Below, piece after piece: positions 46,535-54,621 of a DNA stretch of 64,000 nucleotides. How positions within the stretch are numbered: position 1 is the stretch's first letter; each line of letters begins with the position of its first letter. The stretch covers positions 62,001 to 126,000 of the forward strand of contig JANXCS010000006.1 in assembly GCA_025060105.1 (NCBI GenBank). Reading direction: 5' to 3'. The translations under genes and the position numbers were made by a program. This stretch comes from Pseudothermotoga sp. Its GTDB lineage: Bacteria; Thermotogota; Thermotogae; Thermotogales; DSM-5069. The notes beneath the pieces were generated by a model that did not search any database, was not told where the DNA came from, and saw only the letters and a list, made by a program, of their open reading frames with translations.

Positions 46535-46953
46535 TCACTCGATCATACCTTGAACAAAAGTTGACCTAGCCGCTGCTTAGCTTTTAAAGTAACCCTGTTT
46601 ACGAAAGGTGAAAAATACACTTTTTAAAAACTCGTGTTGAGGTTTTTGGTTCATTGTTTGTCAAGTTTTTGATACTCCTCACTTGAGATCCATAAACACC
46701 CCATTGCACCAATTTTGTTACCATAACGCGATCAAAGCTTGCATTGAAAAACTGTTTGCACAGAAGATTCGACAATGAGTATCTTCTCATGTGATCAGCT
46801 TTTAACGCGAATTTCTTTCAATGTTCGCACTACGTTTGAATTGAAATTGCAAGAAATTTTAAGAAATCTTTCGATTAGGTGAGAAAACGAGCCATAAAAA
46901 TGAAAAACAACGCAAATCATTTGAATCTTACGAATGATTGGCAAAAGTGGGAT
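46535..46953. other. Gap before lacI, no gene identified
   Basis: This AT-rich stretch is the longest non-coding gap of the window and holds no convincing coding frame. It includes a promoter-like pair TTGACC (46561-46566) and TAAAGT (46585-46590) at 18 bases, pointing into the gap, and a weak hairpin ATGAG-N6-CTCAT near 46775-46790. A small RNA is possible but not supported further. Confidence 0.35.
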
Positions 46954-46982
46954 TTGTGTAATCTGAGAAAAATTGGTATATT
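46954..46982 (+). promoter_or_regulatory. Candidate promoter of the lacI-led sugar operon
   Basis: TTGTGT (46954-46959), a 17-base spacer and TATATT (46977-46982) lie about 57 bases ahead of the lacI start. TGAGAAAACG occurs at 46880-46889 and again at 46997-47006, on both sides of the promoter; GAAAACG resembles LacI-family half-sites, so autoregulation is plausible. Confidence 0.5.
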
Positions 46983-47038
46983 GTTGATGAACATATTGAG
47001 AAAACGTTAGACCTCTCATTAGAAAAGGAGAATGATCG

Positions 47039-48031
47039 TTGGCTAGTCTGAAAGATGTGGCAAATTTGGCCAACGTTTCGATCTCGACAGTTTCCAAGGT
47101 GCTCAATGGAAAAGGTCGCGTGAGCGAGGCGAAAAGGAAAGAGATACTGAAAATAGCGAGGCAACTCGGCTACACGCCAAACTACCACGCTCGAACGATG
47201 GCTCGGAGGACAAAGATTTTGACTATAGGTTTGATCGTGCCAGACATCATCAACCCATTTTTTGCAAGACTAACGCGTGGGGTTCAAAAAGCTTGTGGGG
47301 AAGATACGCTGGTCATCCTCATGGATTCGTTCAGAAACCTTGATAGAGAAGAGAAACTCATACGCAATGCGAGGTTTTTCGGTATAAATGGGATCATCAT
47401 AGGCAACTCTCGCGTGAACGATGACTTGGTGGAGGAAATTTCGAACTACATTCCCGTAGTCGTGTTCGACAAGTACTATGAGTTGGAGAACGTTGTTTCT
47501 ATAGTTTTGGACAACAACTATGGCGCGTACATGGCGACGAAGCATTTGATCGAAAACGGTTGTAAAAATATCGTGCATCTGGGTGGAACCCATGAACTTT
47601 ATGTTTCCTTAGAACGTGCTCGGGGTTATGAATCAGCCATGAAGGAGGCGGGTCTAAAGCCTTTGGTTCAACCTGTAGGTTATAACGAGTCAGCGGGTTA
47701 TCAGGGTATGAAGCGGTTGATCGAAACAGGAGAAAAGTTGGATGGGGTTTTTTGCATGAACGATCTTGTGGCCATAGGTGCCATGAGAGCTATCAAAGAA
47801 AAAGGATTGAGAATACCACAAGACGTGGCCGTCATAGGTTTCGACAACGATGAAGAACTCTGTGAGGTGGTGAATCCACCGTTGAGTTCGATACATCAAC
47901 CTGTGGAAGAAATGGGTGAAGTGGCTGCGAAATTGTTGTTCGAACTCATCAAAGGAAACTCAAAGGTCAAACGTTACGTGTTCGCTCCAAGGTTAGTCGT
48001 GAGGCAGTCAAGTTTGAGGGGTGAATCATGA
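47039..48031 (+). CDS. LacI-family transcriptional regulator
   Basis: A 330-aa regulator with the N-terminal LacI helix-turn-helix and hinge (about 1-60: ASLKDVANLANVSISTVSKV, LGYTPNYHARTMA) and a periplasmic-binding-protein-like sugar domain (GLIVPDIINPFFARLTRGVQ; GYESAMKEAGL; VIGFDNDEELCEVVNPPLSS). The start is TTG 47039, eight bases after AAAAGGAG; the nearer ATG 47032 is out of frame and closes after four codons. It leads the sugar locus and overlaps the PIG-L gene by four bases, so it probably controls its own operon. Confidence 0.92.
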   Translation: MASLKDVANLANVSISTVSKVLNGKGRVSEAKRKEILKIARQLGYTPNYHARTMARRTKILTIGLIVPDIINPFFARLTRGVQKACGEDTLVILMDSFRNLDREEKLIRNARFFGINGIIIGNSRVNDDLVEEISNYIPVVVFDKYYELENVVSIVLDNNYGAYMATKHLIENGCKNIVHLGGTHELYVSLERARGYESAMKEAGLKPLVQPVGYNESAGYQGMKRLIETGEKLDGVFCMNDLVAIGAMRAIKEKGLRIPQDVAVIGFDNDEELCEVVNPPLSSIHQPVEEMGEVAAKLLFELIKGNSKVKRYVFAPRLVVRQSSLRGES

Positions 48032-48657
48032 AAAAAATTCTCATCGTTGGAGCCCACAGCGACGATCCAATCATAGGGGTCGGTGGTACCATACGGGAGC
48101 TGTCAAAACTCGGCAACAGTGTCACGGTTTTGAGTGTTTGCGGTGATAGGATAGAAGGTTACACTGAAGCGATTGAATTGCTCAGCGCTGAACCTGTGTA
48201 TTTCGATTTTTCTTACGCTCAGATAGATGAAGAGGACTTTTTCAAACGGCTCGAAGAGTTGATGAAAAAACTCAATCCAGACATCGTTTTTACCCACTGG
48301 TATTCCGAGATATTGTACGATCACGAAGTAGTTTCGAAGCACACCATCAAACTGGCTAGGAAGTTTGAAAAGGAGATCTATCTTTTCGAAATACCAGCTT
48401 CAAGTCAGGATTTTCAGTTCGATGTGGCAGTGGATGTGACGAGTTCTTATGAGTACAAGAGAAAGGCTATAGAAATGATGAAAAGTGCTTTCAAAGAGGA
48501 GGTCTTCGAGAAAGAAATAATGCCTTCGATCATTTTCCCTGCAGGCTTTAGGGGTATTCAAATTGGTTGTCCTTATGCCGAGGTGTTCAAGCATCTAGGT
48601 TCTAGATTTCCATTATCACCGTGCAGGAAGAAGCTTTTGGACCTTTCAAAACTTTGA
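48028..48657 (+). CDS. PIG-L/LmbE-family deacetylase
   Basis: PIG-L enzymes remove acyl groups from N-acetylglucosamine-type sugars using zinc. This 209-aa protein has the motif GAHSDDPIIGVGG, with His10 and Asp13 as probable ligands and Asp12 as base, and a later His in DHEVVSKH. The usual AHPDDE reads AHSDDP here, so Pro replaces the conserved Glu, and activity is not certain. The ATG overlaps the lacI stop. In a sugar-import operon it suggests an N-acetylated sugar or glycoside substrate. Confidence 0.83.
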   Translation: MKKILIVGAHSDDPIIGVGGTIRELSKLGNSVTVLSVCGDRIEGYTEAIELLSAEPVYFDFSYAQIDEEDFFKRLEELMKKLNPDIVFTHWYSEILYDHEVVSKHTIKLARKFEKEIYLFEIPASSQDFQFDVAVDVTSSYEYKRKAIEMMKSAFKEEVFEKEIMPSIIFPAGFRGIQIGCPYAEVFKHLGSRFPLSPCRKKLLDLSKL

Positions 48658-48669
48658 GGAGGTGCTTCG

Positions 48670-49701
48670 ATGAAGAAATTAAAAGTTGGTATCGTGGGCG
48701 CTGGAAAAATCGCTGAGGTACTCCATGTTCCAAACACACTCCTCTCAGAGTATGCAGAGCTTGTGGCCATAGCTGATCCTAATCCGCAGAGACTCGAGTA
48801 CTTCAAGAAGAAGTTGGAAAGTCACCGTATCAATTTCTATGTTGACTACCGAGAGATGTTTCAAAAAGAAAGTATGGATGCTGTGATCGTTGCGGTTCCG
48901 AATACTTTGCACGCGGAGATTTCTATCGCTGCTTTAGAGAGTGGTAGGAACGTGCTTGTTGAAAAGCCTATGGCTACTAATTCTCAAGAGGCTTTAAAGA
49001 TGATCGAAGCAGCGAAGAAAAGCAAAAAAGTTTTGATGGTGAACCATTCACAAAGATTTTTTCCACACCATCAAAGAGCTAAGGAGGTGGTTCAGTCTGG
49101 CATACTCGGTGAAATAAGACTCGTCAAGACGATGTTTGGTCATGCGGGACCAGAGAATTGGTCGCCGAATGCCGCGTGGTTCTTCAATAAAGATGTGGCC
49201 ATGTTCGGTGCTTTGGGAGATCTGGGGGTACACAAGGTAGATTTGATCAGGTACATCACGGGACTAGACATTGTGCAGTGTGTTGGCCTAACCGCGACAC
49301 TTGAAAAACGTGCCTCAGTGGAAGATGTCGCGAGTGCGGTTTTGAAACTTTCGAACTCAGCCTTGGCCACACTCGATTCTAACTGGATAACTAAGGGGCT
49401 CGAAGAGAACTACTTTGTTGTCTACGGAGAGAAAGGCACAATGAAGGTTGGACAAACCGATCCAACGAAGATCGATATCTATCTCGACAGACCTTTCAGA
49501 ATGCACGGAGAAATAGTTCTAAAACCTCTATTCACTAATGAAGATCCTTACTGGAAGATGCCCATCATCGATCATTTCGCTAAAGTGTGTCTGGGGCTAG
49601 AAGAACCTATCGTTAAGCCAGAAGATGGGTACATCGCGGTGAAAGTTGTCGAGAAAATATTCGAATCTTATAAGAAAGGACAGGTAGTGAGCATCGAATG
49701 A
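48670..49701 (+). CDS. Gfo/Idh/MocA-family oxidoreductase
   Basis: A 343-aa NAD(P)-dependent oxidoreductase acting on sugars or inositols. N-terminal Rossmann motif GIVGAGKIAEVLHVP, the family VEKPMATNSQEA with the catalytic-region Lys, and the C-terminal domain with GDLGVHKVDLIRYITG carrying a conserved His. ATG 48670 follows GAGGAGG and lies 12 bases after the PIG-L stop. It overlaps rbsA by four bases. A 1-, 2- or 3-dehydrogenase of the imported sugar is the likely role. Confidence 0.9.
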   Translation: MKKLKVGIVGAGKIAEVLHVPNTLLSEYAELVAIADPNPQRLEYFKKKLESHRINFYVDYREMFQKESMDAVIVAVPNTLHAEISIAALESGRNVLVEKPMATNSQEALKMIEAAKKSKKVLMVNHSQRFFPHHQRAKEVVQSGILGEIRLVKTMFGHAGPENWSPNAAWFFNKDVAMFGALGDLGVHKVDLIRYITGLDIVQCVGLTATLEKRASVEDVASAVLKLSNSALATLDSNWITKGLEENYFVVYGEKGTMKVGQTDPTKIDIYLDRPFRMHGEIVLKPLFTNEDPYWKMPIIDHFAKVCLGLEEPIVKPEDGYIAVKVVEKIFESYKKGQVVSIE

Positions 49702-51197
49702 GTGTGATTCTTTCAGCGAGAAACATTTGCATGGACTTTTCTGGTGTGAGAGTTCTTCATAACGTTGATGTGGACTTTTCACCGGCGAGGATATACGGCC
49801 TAGTCGGTGAGAACGGTGCCGGAAAGTCAACGCTGATGAGAATCTTATCGGGTTTTCTTCATCCGACCGAAGGTGAAGTTTATTTTGAGGGAAATAGAGT
49901 CCTACTCAATCCGTTGAAGGCCAAGTCATTGGGGATCATCTTGATACCGCAGGAGCTGAATCTCGTCGAAGGCTTGAGAGTTTACGAGAACATCTTTCTC
50001 GGTGATGAGATCAGGAAAGGATTTTTCATTTCCAAGAAAGCCATGATAGAAGAAACCAAGCGTTTAATATCGCAGCTCGAGCTGTCTATAGATCCCACAG
50101 CTTTCGTCTTCCAACTTTCCCCAGCTCAGAAGCAAATGGTGGAGATCATCAAAGCCATATCGAAGAGGGTGAAAGTACTCATCATGGATGAGCCAACATC
50201 ATCTTTAACGGATGAGGAAGTGTTGAAGCTCTTTCAAATAATGAGAAACATGAAGCAGCACGGTATAACGGTCATATTCATTTCCCACAGACTCAAGGAA
50301 GTTCGCCAAATCGCTGAGGAACTGATCGTGCTACGGGACGGGAGAAAAGTTTATCAAGGAGAGTTGCAGAACCTCACTGAAAAGCAAATAGCGGAGCTCA
50401 TGGTTGGTCGAAAGTTGGACGAGATGTTTCCGAGCAAACCCATCCCCGACCGCGAGGTAGTCCTTCAGGTGAAGGATCTTTCAACTGAGGACGGCAGAGT
50501 TAAGAAAGCAAGTTTTGAGCTTTATAAAGGTGAAATACTGGGTTTCTATGGCCTAGTAGGCTCAGGCAGAACGGAACTCATGGAAGCCTTGGTTGGTATC
50601 AGGAAAGTTTTATCGGGCGAGATACATCTGTTTGGTAAGAAAGTAGAAATTAAAGATCCCAAAACGGCAAAAAGATTTGGGTTGGTTTATCTTCCAGAGG
50701 ATAGAAAAAAAGCAGGAATCATCTCGGTTTTGGAGGCCTTCAAAAACACTACGATGATGTCTTTAGAAAAGTTTTCCAAACTCCTCTTGAAAACGAAGTA
50801 TGAAATTAGTGCTTTCAAAAATTATGAGAAAAGATTCAAGATCAAAGTACAAAGTCCATGGCAAACGGCCGGAACACTGAGCGGTGGTAATCAACAGAAA
50901 GTCGTCATATCCAAGTTGGTTGAAACGGGGGCAAGGATCTTCCTCTTCGACGAGCCAACACGAGGTGTAGATGTCAACGCGAGGCACCAAATTTATGAGA
51001 TCATGCACAACATGATCAAAGAGCTCGGTTGTAGCTTTGTCGTTGTGTCTTCAGATTTACCTGAAGTTATAGGACTTTGCAACAGAGTTTTGATCATGAG
51101 AAGTGGTGAGATCGTTGCCGAAGTGGCTGGTGAAGAACTGACTGAGAAAGAACTGATTTACCATGCAACCGGTGTGAAGGAGGTTGGTGTGTATTAA
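49698..51197 (+). CDS. Sugar ABC transporter ATPase with tandem domains (RbsA/MglA, CUT2)
   Basis: A 499-aa double ATPase of the CUT2 family. The first domain has Walker A GLVGENGAGKSTLMRIL, signature LSPAQKQMVEI, and Walker B VLIMDEPTSSL. The second has GLVGSGRTELMEAL in place of a normal Walker A, the signature LSGGNQQKVVISK and LFDEPTRGVD. That degenerate second P-loop is usual for this family. It overlaps the oxidoreductase stop (ATGA) and the permease start. Confidence 0.93.
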   Translation: MSVILSARNICMDFSGVRVLHNVDVDFSPARIYGLVGENGAGKSTLMRILSGFLHPTEGEVYFEGNRVLLNPLKAKSLGIILIPQELNLVEGLRVYENIFLGDEIRKGFFISKKAMIEETKRLISQLELSIDPTAFVFQLSPAQKQMVEIIKAISKRVKVLIMDEPTSSLTDEEVLKLFQIMRNMKQHGITVIFISHRLKEVRQIAEELIVLRDGRKVYQGELQNLTEKQIAELMVGRKLDEMFPSKPIPDREVVLQVKDLSTEDGRVKKASFELYKGEILGFYGLVGSGRTELMEALVGIRKVLSGEIHLFGKKVEIKDPKTAKRFGLVYLPEDRKKAGIISVLEAFKNTTMMSLEKFSKLLLKTKYEISAFKNYEKRFKIKVQSPWQTAGTLSGGNQQKVVISKLVETGARIFLFDEPTRGVDVNARHQIYEIMHNMIKELGCSFVVVSSDLPEVIGLCNRVLIMRSGEIVAEVAGEELTEKELIYHATGVKEVGVY

Positions 51198-52131
51198 ATT
51201 CAAAAGCATCATTTCGAAATACATGATAGTCTTTGTACTACTCGGTTTGATGGTGTTTTCAGGGATCATTACACCTGCTTTCCTCAAACCGAGGAACATT
51301 CTCAATATCTTCTGGCAAACATCGTATGTAGGCATCATCGCGATAGGTATCACCTTCGTCATGATCGCCGGTGGAATAGATCTTTCGGTCGGATCAATGC
51401 TCGCACTGATGGGGGCTTTTGCGATCACCACGAGTAATAAACTCGGCGATAATCTTGGTTCAACCCTTGTTTCGATCCTTCTCACTTATGGGCTCGGTGC
51501 GCTACTTGGTTTAGGTATGGGACTTTTGACAACCAAAGGAAAGATTCCAGCGTTCATAACGACGCTTGGAGGCATGGCGATATACAGATCTTTGGTTTTG
51601 AATTTCGCCAACGGCGGAGTGTACATGAGCTTTTCTCGAACCTTCTCGAGTTTTGGAATGAAATTCATTGCAGGATTGCCATTGCCGATGGTTGTGTTCA
51701 TTGTTTATGCCATCCTGGCTCACATAGTGTTGGACAGGACAAGGTTCGGTAGGTACGTGTACGCAGTCGGTGCGAACGAAACGGCAGCCGTTTATTCAGC
51801 GATAAAAGTGGATTTGATCAGGACGATCACTTACGTTATCAGTGGCGTTTCGGTGGTCACATCGGCAGTTTTACTCTCTTCGATGATGGCATCGGTGAGT
51901 TCCTCATCCACTGGATCAGGTTTTGAGTTGGATGCGATCGCGGCGGCCGTGATCGGAGGAACGAGTTTGAGTGGAGGTAAAGGTACGATCTTTGGTACTT
52001 TCTTTGGAGCGTTGATCTTAGGTGTCGTGAACAACATGTTGGTGATGCTGAACGTCGCGGTATATCTCCAAGGTATGGTGAAAGGGCTCATCATCATCGC
52101 GGCGGTTTTACTTCAGAACATCAGAAAATGA
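51187..52131 (+). CDS. Sugar ABC transporter permease (RbsC, CUT2)
   Basis: A 314-aa permease with 8-10 hydrophobic segments. GITFVMIAGGIDLSVGSMLA, PAFITTLGGMAIYRSL and GGTSLSGGKGTIFGTFFGAL are the RbsC-type motifs. The start is GTG 51187 close behind AAGGAGG (TTG 51184 is also in frame), overlapping the rbsA end. A short hairpin, CCCC-GTGA-GGGG at 52135-52146, precedes the binding-protein gene. Confidence 0.91.
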   Translation: MCIKFKSIISKYMIVFVLLGLMVFSGIITPAFLKPRNILNIFWQTSYVGIIAIGITFVMIAGGIDLSVGSMLALMGAFAITTSNKLGDNLGSTLVSILLTYGLGALLGLGMGLLTTKGKIPAFITTLGGMAIYRSLVLNFANGGVYMSFSRTFSSFGMKFIAGLPLPMVVFIVYAILAHIVLDRTRFGRYVYAVGANETAAVYSAIKVDLIRTITYVISGVSVVTSAVLLSSMMASVSSSSTGSGFELDAIAAAVIGGTSLSGGKGTIFGTFFGALILGVVNNMLVMLNVAVYLQGMVKGLIIIAAVLLQNIRK

Positions 52132-52167
52132 TCACCCCGTGAGGGGGAAAGAAAGGGAGGTGTTTGT

Positions 52168-53115
52168 ATGAAGAGGTTTCTGGTTGTATTGATGATCGTC
52201 ATGACACTCTTGAGCTTCGCCGCAAAGTTCAAGATCGGAGTCGCTATACCGGCGGCCGATCACGGTTGGACTGGTGGTATGGTCTGGTGGGCACAGTACG
52301 CCATCAAGCAGTACCAGAAAGATCCAGATTTAGAGTTCTACTTGGTGACGGCGAGAGAACCGAGCGAACAAATTGCTCAAGTTCAAGCACTCTTAGCGCG
52401 TGGAATCAACGCTTTGGTGATCAACCCATACGAGTCCGCACCACTCACACCGATCTGCGTTCAAGCGTTCAGACAAGGTATTTTCACGGTGATAGTTGAT
52501 AGGGGCATCGTCTCCGAAGAGTACAACGTTTATATCGCTGGTGATAACTACATGTACGGTTATCTAGCAGGTAAATACATCGCTGAAAAGCTGAAAGGTA
52601 AAGGCAATGTCGTCGTTATAAGGGGCATCCCTTCCACGATCGACGATGAAAGAGTCAAGGCGTTCAAGGATGCGATCGCACCTTATCCAGATATCAAGAT
52701 CATCGCTGAGCAACCAGGTTATTGGTCCAGAGAGAAAGCTTTCGAGGTTATGCAGACGCTGTTGACAAAATTCCCACAGATCGATGCAGTCTGGACTGGA
52801 GACGATGACATGCTCCATGGTGTGCTCATCGCACTCAGACAAGCCGGAAGGGATAAGAACATCGTTTTGGTGGGTGGTGCTTGTGAAAAGAATATCGTTA
52901 AAATGATCATGGATGGTCATCCACTGATCGAGGTTAACTTCACTTACCCACCGAACATGATCGCTACAGCCATCAATCTTGCGGTCATGGCATTGAGAGG
53001 TCAATCTTTGAATGGATTCTACCAGAAAGGAATTCCGAGAAAGATAATACTCTCCACAGAAACTGTCACGAGACAGAATGCGAAAGACTACTACTTCCCA
53101 GATTCAGTGTTCTAA
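52168..53115 (+). CDS. Sugar ABC transporter substrate-binding protein (RbsB-like, CUT2)
   Basis: A 315-aa exported family-4 (Peripla_BP_4) binding protein. Signal peptide about 1-18 (MKRFLVVLMIVMTLLSFA). Mature part KFKIGVAIPAADHGWTGGMV, with QVQALLARGINALVINPYES, VDRGI and WTGDDDMLHGVLIALRQAGR, the usual ribose/galactose-type layout. ATG 52168 follows GGGAGG. It comes last among the transporter genes and is followed by a strong hairpin and the isomerase gene. Confidence 0.92.
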   Translation: MKRFLVVLMIVMTLLSFAAKFKIGVAIPAADHGWTGGMVWWAQYAIKQYQKDPDLEFYLVTAREPSEQIAQVQALLARGINALVINPYESAPLTPICVQAFRQGIFTVIVDRGIVSEEYNVYIAGDNYMYGYLAGKYIAEKLKGKGNVVVIRGIPSTIDDERVKAFKDAIAPYPDIKIIAEQPGYWSREKAFEVMQTLLTKFPQIDAVWTGDDDMLHGVLIALRQAGRDKNIVLVGGACEKNIVKMIMDGHPLIEVNFTYPPNMIATAINLAVMALRGQSLNGFYQKGIPRKIILSTETVTRQNAKDYYFPDSVF

Positions 53116-53120
53116 AAAGT

Positions 53121-53144
53121 TGAGGCGGGCAACTGCCCGCCTCA
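53121..53144 (+). terminator. Intercistronic hairpin after the rbsB-like gene
   Basis: TGAGGCGGGCA (53121-53131) pairs with TGCCCGCCTCA (53134-53144) and is followed by GTTGTTTGGAGG, where GGAGG is the isomerase ribosome site. Same pattern as behind the other binding-protein genes. Confidence 0.77.
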
Positions 53145-53163
53145 GTTGTTTGGAGGTGTTCGA

Positions 53164-54081
53164 ATGAAGATAGGTTTCTTAACTGTGGCAATGGGTAACA
53201 CTAAGCTTGAAGAGATCGTTGAATGGTCGAGTAAGGTGGGTTTTGAAACGTTAGAGATCGCGACCTGGCCTCTCATCAATGAAAGAGACTTTTCCTCCAC
53301 GACGATAGATGTTGAAAAGTTTGATAAAAAGGAAGCAGAACGTGTGAAAGCTCTCTTTGAAAAACATGGTCTCACCGTGTCATCTTTGGCTTACTACGAC
53401 AACAATTTGGATGCAAACCTTGAAAAAAGAGCGAGAGTCAATCAGCATCTCAAAAAAGTTATAGACGCAGCACATTTTCTTGGTGTAGAGCTCGTAGGCA
53501 CTTTCATAGGGAGAGATATCACCAAGAGTGTTGAAGAAAACTTGAAAGAGTTTGAGAAGGTCTTCAAACCTTTGATAGCTTACGCGGAAAGCAAGAACGT
53601 AAGATTAATGATAGAAAATTGTCCGATGGTTGGTTGGCAAGCTGAAGAAAGGATAGGCAATATCTTCTACTCACCGGAACTTTGGAGAGAAATATTCAGG
53701 ATCACACCCGATTCTTTTGGAATCAACCTCGATCCATCGCATCTGTATTGGTTGGGCATAGATTATCTGAAGGTGGTGGAAGAATTCGCTAGTAGGATCT
53801 TCCATGTGCACGCGAAAGACGTGGAATTAAAGAGAAACATACTTCACGAGCAAAGTATCTTTGGTCACTATGGTACCAACGCACACGGAAAGAGTTGGTG
53901 GGTTTATAGATTGCCCGGTTTTGGAGAGATCGATTGGTCGAGTTTCATCACAAACCTCAAGAAAGTGGGGTACGACTTCGTCGTGAGTATAGAACACGAA
54001 GATCCAGTGTGGGGTGGAGATCTGGAGAAATCGAAAAAAGGTCTTTTGATGGGGTTGCATTTTCTTAAGAAGTTCGTTTGA
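53164..54081 (+). CDS. Sugar phosphate isomerase/epimerase family protein
   Basis: A 305-aa AP-endonuclease-2-type TIM barrel. Metal-ligand positions are likely in RLMIENCPM (Glu), GINLDPSHLYW (Asp, His), FHVHAKDVE (His) and VVSIEHEDP (Glu). ATG 53164 follows GGAGG at 53152-53156. Downstream of a sugar importer and co-directional with a Gfo/Idh/MocA oxidoreductase, it may isomerise, hydrate or eliminate a keto-sugar intermediate. A strong terminator closes the operon. Confidence 0.83.
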   Translation: MKIGFLTVAMGNTKLEEIVEWSSKVGFETLEIATWPLINERDFSSTTIDVEKFDKKEAERVKALFEKHGLTVSSLAYYDNNLDANLEKRARVNQHLKKVIDAAHFLGVELVGTFIGRDITKSVEENLKEFEKVFKPLIAYAESKNVRLMIENCPMVGWQAEERIGNIFYSPELWREIFRITPDSFGINLDPSHLYWLGIDYLKVVEEFASRIFHVHAKDVELKRNILHEQSIFGHYGTNAHGKSWWVYRLPGFGEIDWSSFITNLKKVGYDFVVSIEHEDPVWGGDLEKSKKGLLMGLHFLKKFV

Positions 54082-54100
54082 GTGAAAACAGATCTTTTTG

Positions 54101-54122
54101 CCCTCCTTCGGGAGGGTTTTTT
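54101..54122 (+). terminator. Terminator of the sugar operon
   Basis: CCCTCC (54101-54106), a TTCG tetraloop and GGAGGG (54111-54116) are followed by six T. This is a textbook intrinsic terminator. Confidence 0.93.
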
Positions 54123-54151
54123 CGTTGTAGAATGTTTTTGAGTGGTAAATT

Positions 54152-54604
54152 ATGTTCTTCGTTGACAGAATGTTGGGAAAACTCGCGAAAAAACTCAGAT
54201 TACTTGGTTTCGATACAGTTTATTCCTCACACATGTGTGAGGAAGAAATAATGCAACTTTGCAAAGAGACCGGAAGGATTTTGATAACTAAAGATAGAGA
54301 ATTGCTCAGGAAAGCAGTGGAACAAGGTATAAGATGTCTCTACGTAGCTTCGGACGATTGGAGGCAACAACTAGTGGAATTGTCGAAGAAAATTGATTTG
54401 AAAAGTTCAAAGAGAATGAGCAGATGTAGCCTGTGCAACGTTGAACTCATCAATGCCAATGAAGAGGAGATCAAAAAGAAAGTACCATTTTACGTTCAAC
54501 AAACGTGCAAAGATTTCTATCTTTGCCCTGCGTGTGGCAGAGTGTACTGGGCAGGTTCACATGTGGAGCACGCCGAGGAGACTTTCAGGAGGTTGGGACT
54601 CTGA
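54152..54604 (+). CDS. Mut7-C RNase-domain protein with zinc ribbon
   Basis: A 150-aa protein of the Mut7-C (PIN-like) family. N-terminal FFVDRMLGKLAKKLRLLGFD holds Asp5, and RILITKDRELL has a second acidic site; the C-terminus has two Cys pairs (CSLCNVEL, CPACGRVYW) that form a zinc ribbon. The family is predicted to be ribonucleases. ATG 54152 has only a weak GAG-type ribosome site. The histidine kinase gene starts 17 bases after its stop. Confidence 0.85.
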   Translation: MFFVDRMLGKLAKKLRLLGFDTVYSSHMCEEEIMQLCKETGRILITKDRELLRKAVEQGIRCLYVASDDWRQQLVELSKKIDLKSSKRMSRCSLCNVELINANEEEIKKKVPFYVQQTCKDFYLCPACGRVYWAGSHVEHAEETFRRLGL

Positions 54605-54621
54605 GGTTCTTCGATCTTGTC

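Noticed and set aside
47032-47046. ATG 47032 as lacI start
   Set aside because: It is out of frame and reaches a stop after four codons; TTG 47039 gives the proper helix-turn-helix N-terminus and is well spaced from GGAG.
52135-52146. CCCC-GTGA-GGGG hairpin between rbsC and rbsB as a terminator
   Set aside because: Only four pairs and no T-run; too weak to call on its own.
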